A stretch of 31,960 bases of DNA. It comes from Treponema sp. GTDB taxonomy: Bacteria > Spirochaetota > Spirochaetia > Treponematales > Treponemataceae. The notes beneath the pieces were generated by a model. That model was not told the origin of the DNA. It did not search any database and was given only the letters and a program-made list of their open reading frames with translations. Positions 14,710 to 21,234 of the stretch are shown here, piece by piece. The stretch spans positions 1-31,960 of the forward strand of contig JAEDFX010000015.1 in NCBI GenBank assembly GCA_016297805.1, given 5' to 3'. The translations under genes were made by a program, and so were the position numbers. The stretch's first letter is position 1, and every line of letters starts with the position of its first letter.

Positions 14710-14990
14710 AGCTTCTCCAGTTTTGTAATTGACTGATTAATTCGCTCTGTCTCTAAAGTAGCATTCCCAGAATTGCAGGCTCTGGCAATCTGATTAAGAT
14801 TAACGCCTTCACGACGTAGCTCAACTAGAAGCTGGTGAAGGGTATCTTTTTCAATCATTTTTTTTGAGAATACGGCACGTGTTAAAAACTGCTGTTCATT
14901 AAAACCTGATTTTTTAACTCGTGACCGTAAATCCTGCAATTCAGAATCAGACAGACGGAATGTGATTTTATTCGGTCTGCTTTTGTTCAT
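14688..14990 (-). CDS. mobC: MobC-like relaxosome accessory protein
   Basis: 100 residues from the preferred ATG at 14990, preceded by AAGGGAG; a longer frame reaches 15032. N-terminal ribbon-helix-helix (NKITFRLSDSELQDLRSRVKKSGFNEQQFLTRA) and the MobC hallmark LRREGVNLNQIARACN near the middle. It binds near oriT and helps the relaxase open the strands. It overlaps the ParB-like gene before it and the relaxase gene after it, so all three are probably translated as a coupled set. Confidence 0.85.
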   Translation of the reverse strand: MNKSRPNKITFRLSDSELQDLRSRVKKSGFNEQQFLTRAVFSKKMIEKDTLHQLLVELRREGVNLNQIARACNSGNATLETERINQSITKLEKLWQFLRQ

Positions 14991-15843
14991 TTGACTCCCT
15001 TGGGACACATAATGATTTCTGAAGTGATTCAACAGTTATTGAACCTGCTTTCAATTCAGCCAGTTCTGCTTGAAGCTCCTTTGGTGATTTACCACATCGC
15101 AAGGATTCAAAAACATACATCCAGCCTTCTGTGTAACCTTTTAGATAATTCATGTTAGTAGATTTCGTTGTTTTTGATTTTGGAACATCTTTGTTCTTTT
15201 CCCTAGACTCAATAACAGGTGTTGAAGATTCTTCAGTTTTCGCCTCTTCCTGCTTAATTTGTGTGTAAGCCTTATTAACTGTAAGTTCACCTGATTTAAT
15301 GCTTTCCAAAACTTCTGGTGCAGCCTTCTTTTCAACTTCTTTCATTTTGGCAACCTGACGGCGGGAAATCTGAAGTTCCTCAGCAATTTCAGCGTCACTC
15401 TTTGCTTTTTTACCATTCTCATTAGTAAGTCGATTCAAAGCTGCCCAAGCATTGAAGATTTCCCCCTCAGAAAGATTTCTGCGAAACAGCTGCTGCCTAT
15501 AAAGGTACTTCAAGAGTTCTTCTCTGTCCGCAAACTCTTTATAGATAACCGCAACCTTTGAAAGTCCTGCCCGAATGGCTGCCTTATAACGTGTATGACC
15601 ATCAGCATTAATATCATTCAAATCAGGATGTTCTTTACTGTGTGCCAGAATAATTGGATGTGCAGGATCGAATCCCTTTTCCCTCATATTCTCACAAATA
15701 TTTGAAATTTCATTTTCCTTTTGAATGAAGATTCCTTCAAACTCTGGATCAATAATAATCTTGTCGATATCCATCCATTTGATTTTGTCAGTTGGATTAA
15801 GAACTGATTTGATGTTGTTTTTTATTTCGTTAATTAATTTCAT
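14968..15843 (-). CDS. ParB/Srx-fold DNA-binding protein
   Basis: 291 residues. The N-terminal ParB-like domain has ILAHS and NADGHTRYKAAIRAG (79-93; the GHTR box corresponds to the CTP-binding region of ParB). Then come RRNLSEGE (121-128) and a helix-turn-helix (about 148-172, SDAEIAEELQISRRQVAKM). The C-terminal third is charged and variable. Likely a partition or KorB-like protein of the plasmid backbone. No ParA lies nearby, so it may act as a regulator or spreader rather than a full partition system. Starts 10 nt after rep. Confidence 0.75.
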   Translation of the reverse strand: MKLINEIKNNIKSVLNPTDKIKWMDIDKIIIDPEFEGIFIQKENEISNICENMREKGFDPAHPIILAHSKEHPDLNDINADGHTRYKAAIRAGLSKVAVIYKEFADREELLKYLYRQQLFRRNLSEGEIFNAWAALNRLTNENGKKAKSDAEIAEELQISRRQVAKMKEVEKKAAPEVLESIKSGELTVNKAYTQIKQEEAKTEESSTPVIESREKNKDVPKSKTTKSTNMNYLKGYTEGWMYVFESLRCGKSPKELQAELAELKAGSITVESLQKSLCVPRESNEQKQTE

Positions 15844-15853
15844 GTATTACCTC

Positions 15854-16846
15854 TTAATTTAAAATTCCATAATCTTTATAGAATTGAATCTGTTCATCCG
15901 TAGAAAGAAAGCCACGTCCTTTCTGCGTTACCAAAACCTGATAATCTGCTTCGCACTTCGAACGTTCTTCCTCTGACATGTGATACAATTTTGTTTTGAT
16001 TGCAATTTCCTGTTGATCATTTGCTTTGATTGCATCCAACGACAGTGCACATTCAGGACAATAATAGTCATATTCCTTGAAAACCGTATGGCATATAGGA
16101 CATTCATATTCCTTTTCATAAGGATTTGAATAATCCGCTTCTTTTGTTTTTTTATTCTGAAGATGCAGTTTGAAATCTCGTGAGATTGAACTGCTTAAAG
16201 CCAGCTTCCTGAATAAACCTTCAAATGACTTAATTGGATTAGCAAGCTTAGTTCTCTCAAAAACATAATTCAAATAATCTTTAAGTTGAGACAAATCAAT
16301 CTCAGCATTTTCAAGACGGCGTAATACATCTGATTCAAACTGATTATCAAACAGATATTCGCCAACAAATAAACCTCTAATAATATTTTTAAAAACTGAC
16401 TCACTAACTGGTTGATTGGAGTTAGTTAGTTTAGTTTTTTGTATATTAGTATTTAGTTTATCAGTATTTAGTTGTGTCTGATTTTCCGTATCCGGATAAT
16501 CCGTATGCGGAAAATCGGTAAGCGGTATATCATTTGTAGTAGATTCTGGTTTCTCGAAAACGTAGTAAACTATATTACCGAAACATCCATCATTTCTTCT
16601 GTTTTGAATTTTTCTTACATATCCATGTTTCTCTAATTCCTGTATTGCAGAATATAGAGCTGCTTTTCCATCTGAAGAATGATTTACAATTTCAGTTATA
16701 AAAATTTTCCAGTCCTCAGGAAGACTCATTAGATATGTATGAACTCCCTTTGATTTCCAGGATAAAGTTGTGTCTCTGATACAAGTATTATCAAGAATGG
16801 TGAATTTATCTTTTCGTGATTTTTTAACAAAATATGTTTCGCTCAT
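15854..16846 (-). CDS. replication initiator-like protein with winged helix and zinc ribbon
   Basis: 330 residues from the ATG at 16846, which has AGGAG 5 nt upstream; a frame extension to 16870 would start inside the hairpin that hides this site. The N-terminal winged helix (about 20-85, SWKSKGVHTYLMSLPEDW through ELEKHGYVRK) is like those of plasmid and phage replication initiators. A variable Asn/Thr-rich linker (100-150) follows, then a helical DnaD-like region (150-225), and a C4 zinc ribbon (Cys249, 252, 263, 266). The linker DNA contains repeats that could serve as the origin. Exact family not certain. Confidence 0.66.
   Translation of the reverse strand: MSETYFVKKSRKDKFTILDNTCIRDTTLSWKSKGVHTYLMSLPEDWKIFITEIVNHSSDGKAALYSAIQELEKHGYVRKIQNRRNDGCFGNIVYYVFEKPESTTNDIPLTDFPHTDYPDTENQTQLNTDKLNTNIQKTKLTNSNQPVSESVFKNIIRGLFVGEYLFDNQFESDVLRRLENAEIDLSQLKDYLNYVFERTKLANPIKSFEGLFRKLALSSSISRDFKLHLQNKKTKEADYSNPYEKEYECPICHTVFKEYDYYCPECALSLDAIKANDQQEIAIKTKLYHMSEEERSKCEADYQVLVTQKGRGFLSTDEQIQFYKDYGILN
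16421..16520. repeat. iteron-like repeats inside rep (possible origin)
   Basis: AGTATTTAGTT occurs at about 16448 and 16463, beside related GTTAGTTAGTTTAG at 16421-16434. Next to them ATTTTCCG/CGGAAAAT form an inverted repeat (16481-16488/16508-16515) enclosing two CCGTAT(C/G)CGG copies. Origins within the variable linker of the initiator gene are known in other plasmid families; applied here it is inference. Confidence 0.38.
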
Positions 16847-17006
16847 GTAATCTCCTGATATGATTAACATCAGGACTATTCATATCTAGAAATTTAATGC
16901 ACTTTTCGGTATAAATAGAACTGAGGTTATTTTTAGAGTTTTTTTCAAAAAGAACTTCACGAGCCATTAAGTTGCAGCTTAATGGCTCATTTTTTTTAAT
17001 TGTCAT
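16824..17006 (-). CDS. 60-residue leader peptide coupled to rep
   Basis: Starts at ATG 17006, with AAGGAG 8 nt upstream overlapping the end of the preceding HTH gene. It ends at 16824, 23 nt inside rep. The product (charged, one HIRRLHERN tail) matches nothing I know. Its coding sequence contains both a perfect 11-bp hairpin (16961-16988) and the hairpin hiding the rep ribosome binding site. That is the arrangement of translational leader peptides such as tap in plasmid R1: ribosomes finishing the leader would open the rep start. The peptide itself may have no function. Confidence 0.62.
   Translation of the reverse strand: MTIKKNEPLSCNLMAREVLFEKNSKNNLSSIYTEKCIKFLDMNSPDVNHIRRLHERNIFC
16853..16875 (-). 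promoter_or_regulatory. hairpin sequestering the rep ribosome binding site
   Basis: In the minus-strand mRNA TCCTGAT (16875-16869) can pair with ATCAGGA (16859-16853), a perfect 7-bp stem with a 9-nt loop. The second arm includes most of the AGGAG of rep. Translation of the leader ORF through this region would melt it. Confidence 0.58.
16887..16915 (+). promoter_or_regulatory. promoter of the predicted rep antisense RNA
   Basis: TAGAAA (16887-16892), 17 bp, TATAAA (16910-16915), on the strand opposite rep and its leader ORF. The -35 is moderate, the -10 good. Confidence 0.45.
16922..16997 (+). ncRNA. predicted antisense RNA controlling rep, about 76 nt
   Basis: Bounded by the promoter above and by a strong terminator (stem 16961-16971/16978-16988, loop TTGCAG, then T8). 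It is fully complementary to the rep leader mRNA within the leader ORF. Its hairpin loop would meet the matching CTGCAA loop in the mRNA, the usual first contact in copy-number control by countertranscribed RNA. The transcript is predicted, not shown. Confidence 0.5.
16961..16997 (+). terminator. plus-strand intrinsic terminator inside the leader ORF
   Basis: Perfect 11-bp stem GAGCCATTAAG/CTTAATGGCTC, 6-nt loop, then A and eight T. There is no T tract in the minus direction, so it stops plus-strand transcription only, although every coding gene here is on the minus strand. Confidence 0.78.
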
Positions 17007-17008
17007 GT

Positions 17009-17386
17009 TTACTTCTCCTTAACATATTTTTTATATTTTTCTGGCAAAGGAACTCCCCATTTTTCAGCGTAAGCAGGAAGCATCTCGTCTGTTATGGTAA
17101 GCCACTCAAGAATAATTTCTTTCGCCCAAGATCTAACCCCTGCTATTCTTACAGAATTTGTCCCCATTGCTGGTTGAATAGCATAATTAGTTCTCCACGT
17201 TGCCATTGAATCAGAACCTCCTTTAAGTTTGATGGCGTCTTTAAGCGAAATAAATGCAGGTAAATCATTGATTTTGATTTCTGTATTTCCATTTCTTATT
17301 GATACATTTTTTTCCTCAGTTAAATGCATCAATTTGTCAATTTTTGAGTTCACAATATTGAACTCATCTCTAGTCTCGCGATCCAT
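17009..17386 (-). CDS. excisionase-like or helix-turn-helix DNA-binding protein
   Basis: 125 residues from the ATG at 17386, with AAGGAG 6 nt upstream; a longer frame to 17443 lacks such a site. A coiled N-terminal part (FNIVNSKIDKLMHLTEEK) is followed by a domain of the ISLKDAIKLKGG..MATWRTNYAIQP type, ending in RSWAKEIILEWL. This resembles MerR/AlpA-type DNA-binding folds. First gene of the rep-par-mob operon. Its promoter faces that of the two-HTH repressor, so it may be the lytic-type partner in a switch or the excisionase. Function inferred from fold and position. Confidence 0.6.
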   Translation of the reverse strand: MDRETRDEFNIVNSKIDKLMHLTEEKNVSIRNGNTEIKINDLPAFISLKDAIKLKGGSDSMATWRTNYAIQPAMGTNSVRIAGVRSWAKEIILEWLTITDEMLPAYAEKWGVPLPEKYKKYVKEK

Positions 17387-17502
17387 ATCGCACTCCTTAC
17401 TATTTCGCCGTGTTCCACGTAACTGGTAATGTGTGGCCGCCATAGTTGGCTAATAACAATGCCTCTGTAAGCATTTGTTATATATTGTTATTACATACTT
17501 TT

Positions 17503-17531
17503 ATAATATTTTATTATATACTTTTAGTCAA
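17503..17531 (-). promoter_or_regulatory. promoter of the rep-par-mob operon
   Basis: Minus strand: TTGACT (17526-17531), 17 bp, TATTAT (17503-17508). It gives an untranslated leader of about 110 nt containing an AACA(A)ATGC/GCATTGTT hairpin (near 17453-17480). Confidence 0.68.
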
Positions 17532-17553
17532 TAATTTTTACTTAATTACAATA

Positions 17554-17637
17554 TTTTTTAGCACTTTTTTACATACTTTAAATAATTAATGAATAAAAGA
17601 AACAAATCTGATATAATTATTATAGAGTGCTAAAAAA
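17554..17637. promoter_or_regulatory. inverted operator pair and repressor promoter
   Basis: TTTTTTAGCACT (17554-17565) and AGTGCTAAAAAA (17626-17637) form an exact 12-bp inverted repeat. The second copy covers the start of the repressor gene, next to its -10 TATAAT (17612-17617). Three TAYATACTTTWA repeats lie between this region and the operon promoter. Likely repressor binding sites. Confidence 0.58.
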
Positions 17638-18317
17638 TGACAAAAGAAAAAACATATCCAATTAATACGTTCTCTGAACGTATAGATGCTGTTCTTTTTA
17701 TGATGAATATCAAGAAAGTTCGATTCTATGCCGACTTAGAATTATCCAAACAAACTGTAACACAATGGAAAAAAGGATCTATGCCAGCTGCTGATAAACT
17801 TCTAAAAATATCAGACTATCTCGATGTCCATCCAAAATGGCTATTATATGGTAAAATTAACGATAAACAAATCTACGATATAGATTCCGCAAAATCTCAA
17901 GTCACTCGTATATATAATACTTTAAAAAAAGATTTTAATTGTTTCCCAGATCAGCCAAATTTTTTGATGCCATTGCAAAACTGTGTTACAGAAGTACAAT
18001 TATCAAAGTGGGCACTTGGTATGCAAATACCAACAATCAATCAATTAAAAGAAATAGCGGAAAAATTAGGAAAATCTATTCTATACATTATCAATGGAAC
18101 AGATGTTGCAAAAGAACAATCTAGATTCGAAACTACTAGTATCCAAACATATTATTGTTTAGATGAAAAAAATCAAAAAGCAGTAGACGAAACTATTATT
18201 GCATTTTATGCAAAACAACTTTATGATCGAGAACATAAACAAGATCCAGATAAATATCTTACAGAATCTGATCCGTATGATGACAAATCGTCAACTTTTG
18301 AAGCAGGACTTGATTGA
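17637..18317 (+). CDS. CI-like repressor with two XRE-type helix-turn-helix domains
   Basis: 226 residues. The first HTH is at about 11-72 (FSERIDAVLFMMN through LDVHPKWLLYG). A second, more diverged HTH is at about 85-152 (TEVQLSKWALGMQIPTINQLKEIAEKLGKSILYIING). A helical tail follows. It lacks the serine/lysine peptidase domain of LexA-type repressors. The ATG overlaps an operator and there is no Shine-Dalgarno, so the message may be nearly leaderless. Divergent from the rep-par-mob operon, which it probably silences while the element is integrated. Confidence 0.7.
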   Translation: MTKEKTYPINTFSERIDAVLFMMNIKKVRFYADLELSKQTVTQWKKGSMPAADKLLKISDYLDVHPKWLLYGKINDKQIYDIDSAKSQVTRIYNTLKKDFNCFPDQPNFLMPLQNCVTEVQLSKWALGMQIPTINQLKEIAEKLGKSILYIINGTDVAKEQSRFETTSIQTYYCLDEKNQKAVDETIIAFYAKQLYDREHKQDPDKYLTESDPYDDKSSTFEAGLD

Positions 18318-18333
18318 TTACATCGTCTACTTA

Positions 18334-18696
18334 TTAAAACCAAGGTTCACAAGATAGTTCTAAATAATCATCACGACACTCTGGAGGAAGAATTTCTGTC
18401 ACCATCGAAAATTCTGCTATATTAAAAAAATGAGTTGAGTCATCAAGGCGTTTTTCATTAATTGATTGCAGACCTTTTAATGTAGCTTTTATTTTTGAAG
18501 GTTTTTCTCCAAAACGTTTCTTAAAATCTCTGCAGTAATTAATTAAATCGAATTCTCTATATTTAGTTTCGCCGCAGATTTCTAATAGGTGTCTTTTTTC
18601 TTCTGGATAAATTGTATCGCTTACAATTCCAAAACCTCTGCCATCTGCTGTGCGCCATACTTTCTCATTCTCATCATAAATCATTGCTCTTCTCAT
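18334..18696 (-). CDS. hypothetical protein
   Basis: 120 residues from the ATG at 18696, with GAGG 6 nt upstream; a TTG-started extension reaches 18708. Soluble, with DGRGFGIVSDTIYPEEKRHLLEICG near the N-terminus and an acidic end containing two cysteines. No family recognised. It is convergent with the repressor gene and sits alone between it and small RNA 2. Confidence 0.6.
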   Translation of the reverse strand: MRRAMIYDENEKVWRTADGRGFGIVSDTIYPEEKRHLLEICGETKYREFDLINYCRDFKKRFGEKPSKIKATLKGLQSINEKRLDDSTHFFNIAEFSMVTEILPPECRDDYLELSCEPWF

Positions 18697-18806
18697 AATA
18701 AACCTCAAAATAATAACGTTTCTTCTATATTATTAATGCTTACTTTTGAAACAAACGCAAGAACTATTTAAAAAAGGATTTTAGAGTGTTTTAAATCATT
18801 GCTTTA

Positions 18807-18835
18807 ATGACAAGGCTGATTAATTATGCTATATT
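18807..18835 (+). promoter_or_regulatory. promoter of small RNA 2
   Basis: ATGACA (18807-18812), 17 bp, TATATT (18830-18835), with an extended-type TGC just before the -10. TTAATGACAA here and TTGTCATTAA after the RNA (near 18906-18915) form an inverted repeat around the whole gene. Confidence 0.68.
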
Positions 18836-18841
18836 TTATTT

Positions 18842-18906
18842 ATGTTAAGGTTGCTCAAAGACTCCTGCTTAGTTAGCGTGGTTAAATCCGAGAGTAACCT
18901 TTTTTT
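18842..18906 (+). ncRNA. small RNA 2 of the family, about 65 nt
   Basis: The minimal member: essentially only the shared 3' domain, starting a few bases after the predicted transcription start. Outer stem GGTTGCTC/GAGTAACC (one G-U), conserved CAAAGACTCC, inner GCT/AGC stem with a five-base loop, conserved TTAAATCCGA, then T7. Its existence shows that this domain alone can be a transcription unit. Confidence 0.65.
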
Positions 18907-18986
18907 GTCATTAAGAGTAGAAATATTACGGACTATGCCAGCTTCGACCATGTTCGATTGACTGATTGTGGGGTGTCCGTCCACAA

Positions 18987-19015
18987 ATGACATTTTATTT
19001 GGAATGTGCTATAAT
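18987..19015 (+). promoter_or_regulatory. promoter of small RNA 3
   Basis: ATGACA (18987-18992), 17 bp, consensus TATAAT (19010-19015), preceded by TGC. The best of the three family promoters. The stretch 18916-18986 before it has a TGTGG/CCACA hairpin and no gene. Confidence 0.72.
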
Positions 19016-19021
19016 AACGGC

Positions 19022-19216
19022 AATTCCTATCGTGTTACCCAACTGTAGTATATTTTCAGTATGGGATTCGTAGGAAGTTACAAACTTGCAGTTACGTGTT
19101 CATTAGACGCTTCTTTGCAAGTCTGCGTTTCTGCAAGTTTATATTTAGAAATTAAAAAGGCTACTCAAAGACTCCAGCTTGTGCAGCTTGGTCAAATCCG
19201 AGAGTAGCCTTTTTTT
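19022..19216 (+). ncRNA. small RNA 3 of the family, about 195 nt
   Basis: Long 5' part with a TTCCTA/TAGGAA stem enclosing CCCAACTG/CAGT-A-TGGG (19025-19079). Then AAACTTGCAG/CTGCAAGTTT, a perfect 10-bp pair, competes with an inner ACTTGCA/TGCAAGT pair, so two folds exclude each other. The shared 3' domain (19157-19216) has outer stem GGCTACTC/GAGTAGCC, inner GCT/AGC and T7. Its end overlaps the stop codon of higA on the other strand by 2 nt. Confidence 0.65.
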
Positions 19217-19586
19217 ATGCTATCGCATCATATGGCTGAATCAATACTTCTACAGGAATATTCAAACCACTTGCCAATTGTCTGATCATATTTAAACTTA
19301 AAGTTCGTTTTCCAGACAGGATTTCTGATACCTTAGATTTACTTCCAATAAAAGGAACCAGGTCTTTTGGCAACAATCCCATTTGATCCATTCTAAACTT
19401 AATTGCTTCAAGCGGTGAAGGATTATCTATTGGAAAATGTTCTCTTTCGTAGATTTCTATAAGTGTTACAATCAATTCAAGCTTATCACCTTCAGGAGTA
19501 TCTGCTTTTGCATCAAACAATTCATCTGCTAATTTAAGAGCAGCTTTGTAATCTTCTTCTGTTTTAATTAATTTAATATCTTCCAT
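19215..19586 (-). CDS. higA: HigA-type antitoxin
   Basis: 123 residues. The C-terminal XRE helix-turn-helix (about 63-115: LEAIKFRMDQMGLLPKDLVPFIGSKSKVSEILSGKRTLS) follows the HigA pattern in which the DNA-binding domain comes after an acidic N-terminal helical part. It neutralises the toxin encoded just before it and should repress the pair through the GTTCCCA palindrome. Start and toxin stop share one base (TAATG), ensuring coupled translation. Confidence 0.87.
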   Translation of the reverse strand: MEDIKLIKTEEDYKAALKLADELFDAKADTPEGDKLELIVTLIEIYEREHFPIDNPSPLEAIKFRMDQMGLLPKDLVPFIGSKSKVSEILSGKRTLSLNMIRQLASGLNIPVEVLIQPYDAIA

Positions 19587-19879
19587 TAAATTGTCTCCGC
19601 ATTTATTTTGCTATACTCTGCATGAGTTCCAATAAATCTAATATAAACTATATGATGATCATAGTTTATTTTTATGATTAATCTAAAATTATTTCCTGAT
19701 ATATTAAAACAAACTCTGTTTCCTTCGAGAAAACTTGCAGATGGATATCTTCTTTTGATATCTTCTGTAGTTTTCCAATCTGCTTTTTCTGTTTCTTTAT
19801 ACCAGGCTTCAAGCTGCTCTTTTGAATTAGGATGTTTAGTCCAAAAATCAACAAGTGTGCTTTTTGCAATTATTCTCAT
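19586..19879 (-). CDS. higB: HigB-type mRNA-cleaving toxin
   Basis: 97 residues from the ATG at 19879, preceded by AAGGA; an extended frame to 19903 would run over the operator. Matches the HigB_toxin family: MRIIAKSTLVDFWTKHP at the start, WYKETEKADWKTTEDI, ADWK through NRVCFNISGNNFRLIIKINY, and FIGTHAEYSKI near the end. RelE-like ribosome-dependent RNase. Toxin precedes antitoxin, as usual for hig loci. Likely stabilises the element in its host. Confidence 0.88.
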   Translation of the reverse strand: MRIIAKSTLVDFWTKHPNSKEQLEAWYKETEKADWKTTEDIKRRYPSASFLEGNRVCFNISGNNFRLIIKINYDHHIVYIRFIGTHAEYSKINAETI

Positions 19880-19895
19880 ATTTATCCTTTGAGAA

Positions 19896-19947
19896 GTTCC
19901 CAATATGGGAACATATTTAATATAACATCTGAACTTTTAATTGTCAA
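19896..19947 (-). promoter_or_regulatory. higBA promoter and operator
   Basis: Minus strand: consensus TTGACA (19942-19947), 17 bp, TATATT (19919-19924). The palindrome GTTCCCA-ATA-TGGGAAC (19896-19912) begins just after the -10, covering the transcription start. It is the expected HigA binding site. Confidence 0.8.
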
Positions 19948-19953
19948 ATCCAA

Positions 19954-21135
19954 TTAACTAAACAACCCATTTACCGCCGGCAATACATCTTGTATAGAAC
20001 TTACCATTTCAGGAATGGCCGCTCTCGTGTAATATTCAGTCATTTCCACAGAACTGTGACCGACCATTTTCTGTACAGTTTCAGCATCAACTTTTCTTCG
20101 CATACGGGTAACATAAGTAAATCTGAAAGAATGTGGACATAATTTACGATCCGTTGAATCTATTCCAGCCTTAATAATTACTCTATGAAATACAGATTCC
20201 AAAAACTCTTGTCTTAAAGGTCTTCCATCATCTCTCTGAAATATAAAATCATCTTCAGATAAGTAATGTGATTTTATATAATTCTGAACTAATCTCATAG
20301 TATCATCAGGAACTAATGTTACTCGTAATTTCTGATCTTCATCACTTCCTTTTTTGTTGTAGTTAGTTCTATGTCCATCTCTTTCACAAAATCCATCTAT
20401 GATCAATGCATGACTTTCAGGAATGAATTGTTTTGTTCTTAAAGCTCTAGCTTCACCTAATCTTAATCCACAACTAGCCATTACTAAGAAGAGTAGGTAC
20501 TCACGTAAACCATCAATCCAATTAGCACCGTCGAAGAATTGAACTAATTCTTCCTGTGTAAAAATATCAGCTTTTTTGGAATTGCGAGCAAATCTAGGAA
20601 AGTCAGGTTTAACTATTGTAGTTTTACAATGCCATGGTGCTTCTTTATATATATGATTCAAGGTTTCAAGATATGAGTTTTTCCAGCTTCCTGATTTTTC
20701 AGTCAGATTCATTAAGTACCCATTTACCATTGGAATTGTAAGTTCATCTAAATATACATTTCCGAATTCTTTAATAATAAGATTTATGAAACCTCTATAA
20801 TTGGTTATTGTACGAGGATTTAGTTTTTTACCAAGCATAGATAAACGCTCGATATGTTCACCTCCAGGAATGAACATGTTATACGCAACCTCTTTTACGG
20901 TTACTTTTTTCTTTATTTCAGTCGGATCAGGAAGATTATTAATATAAGCATATGCATCAGCACGATTACTTACATCCGGAATTATCTTTTGATGTTGAAC
21001 ACCTGTTATTGGATCTTTCCACCAATAATACCAACGCTTTAATTCTTTTCCTGATTTTAATGTGATAGTTTTTTTGAAAGGGTGATAAAACAATTTGGCC
21101 TCCATAGGAAACATTAACATTTCATTAACATTCAA
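19954..21135 (-). CDS. tyrosine recombinase (site-specific integrase)
   Basis: 393 residues. An N-terminal arm-binding-like part (1-80) and a SAM-like core-binding domain (about 85-175) precede the catalytic domain. That domain has the conserved Arg225 (GLRLGEAR), the HxxR box HSFR (335-338), His360 (VGHSS) and the nucleophile Tyr368 or 369 (EYYTR). It catalyses integration into and excision from tRNA-Pro. It lies inside the element, 54 nt from the attachment repeat, reading away from it. Two putative arm sites overlap its first codons, so binding could also repress int. Confidence 0.93.
   Translation of the reverse strand: MNVNEMLMFPMEAKLFYHPFKKTITLKSGKELKRWYYWWKDPITGVQHQKIIPDVSNRADAYAYINNLPDPTEIKKKVTVKEVAYNMFIPGGEHIERLSMLGKKLNPRTITNYRGFINLIIKEFGNVYLDELTIPMVNGYLMNLTEKSGSWKNSYLETLNHIYKEAPWHCKTTIVKPDFPRFARNSKKADIFTQEELVQFFDGANWIDGLREYLLFLVMASCGLRLGEARALRTKQFIPESHALIIDGFCERDGHRTNYNKKGSDEDQKLRVTLVPDDTMRLVQNYIKSHYLSEDDFIFQRDDGRPLRQEFLESVFHRVIIKAGIDSTDRKLCPHSFRFTYVTRMRRKVDAETVQKMVGHSSVEMTEYYTRAAIPEMVSSIQDVLPAVNGLFS
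21113..21131. promoter_or_regulatory. putative integrase arm-binding repeats, right
   Basis: ATTAACAT at 21113-21120 and 21124-21131, same orientation and 11-bp period as the left-end repeats. They fall within codons 2-8 of the integrase gene. Confidence 0.5.
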
Positions 21136-21162
21136 CCTACAGAGGCCAACTTAGTGATTGTC

Positions 21163-21187
21163 TAAATCCTTGTAATACAAGGATTTA
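21163..21187. other. 12-bp palindrome between tRNA-Pro and int
   Basis: TAAATCCTTGTA/TACAAGGATTTA with a single central base. It stands where a tRNA terminator is expected but lacks a T tract on the minus strand. It may slow read-through into int, or bind a recombination accessory protein. Confidence 0.5.
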
Positions 21188-21189
21188 AG

Positions 21190-21234
21190 AGTCGGGCAGA
21201 CAGGATTTGAACCTGCGACATCCTGGTCCCAAAC
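21190..21234 (-). repeat. attachment site copy, right end (within tRNA-Pro)
   Basis: The 45 bp identical to 717-761. Because the element brought this 3' half with it, the tRNA remains complete after integration. Confidence 0.9.

Larger units (their letters stand above)
717..21234. mobile_element. integrative mobilizable element in tRNA-Pro, about 20.4 kb
   Basis: The 45-bp direct repeats bound a segment carrying a tyrosine recombinase next to the intact tRNA, a relaxase with MobC and a MobB-like partner, a replication initiator, a ParB-like protein, phage-type repressors, a HigBA pair and a restriction/defence operon. No VirB/VirD4-type transfer genes or coupling protein were found, so transfer would need a helper conjugative element. 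The presence of rep and parB suggests descent from a plasmid, or a replicating circular form after excision. Confidence 0.88.

Noticed and set aside
16441..16475. CRISPR-like short repeats
   Set aside because: Only two short imperfect copies with a few bases between them, inside a coding region; no cas genes anywhere in the window.
19215..21135. Conjugation genes accompanying the integrase
   Set aside because: No VirB4, VirD4 or other mating-pair genes are present, so the element is classed as mobilizable and not self-transmissible.
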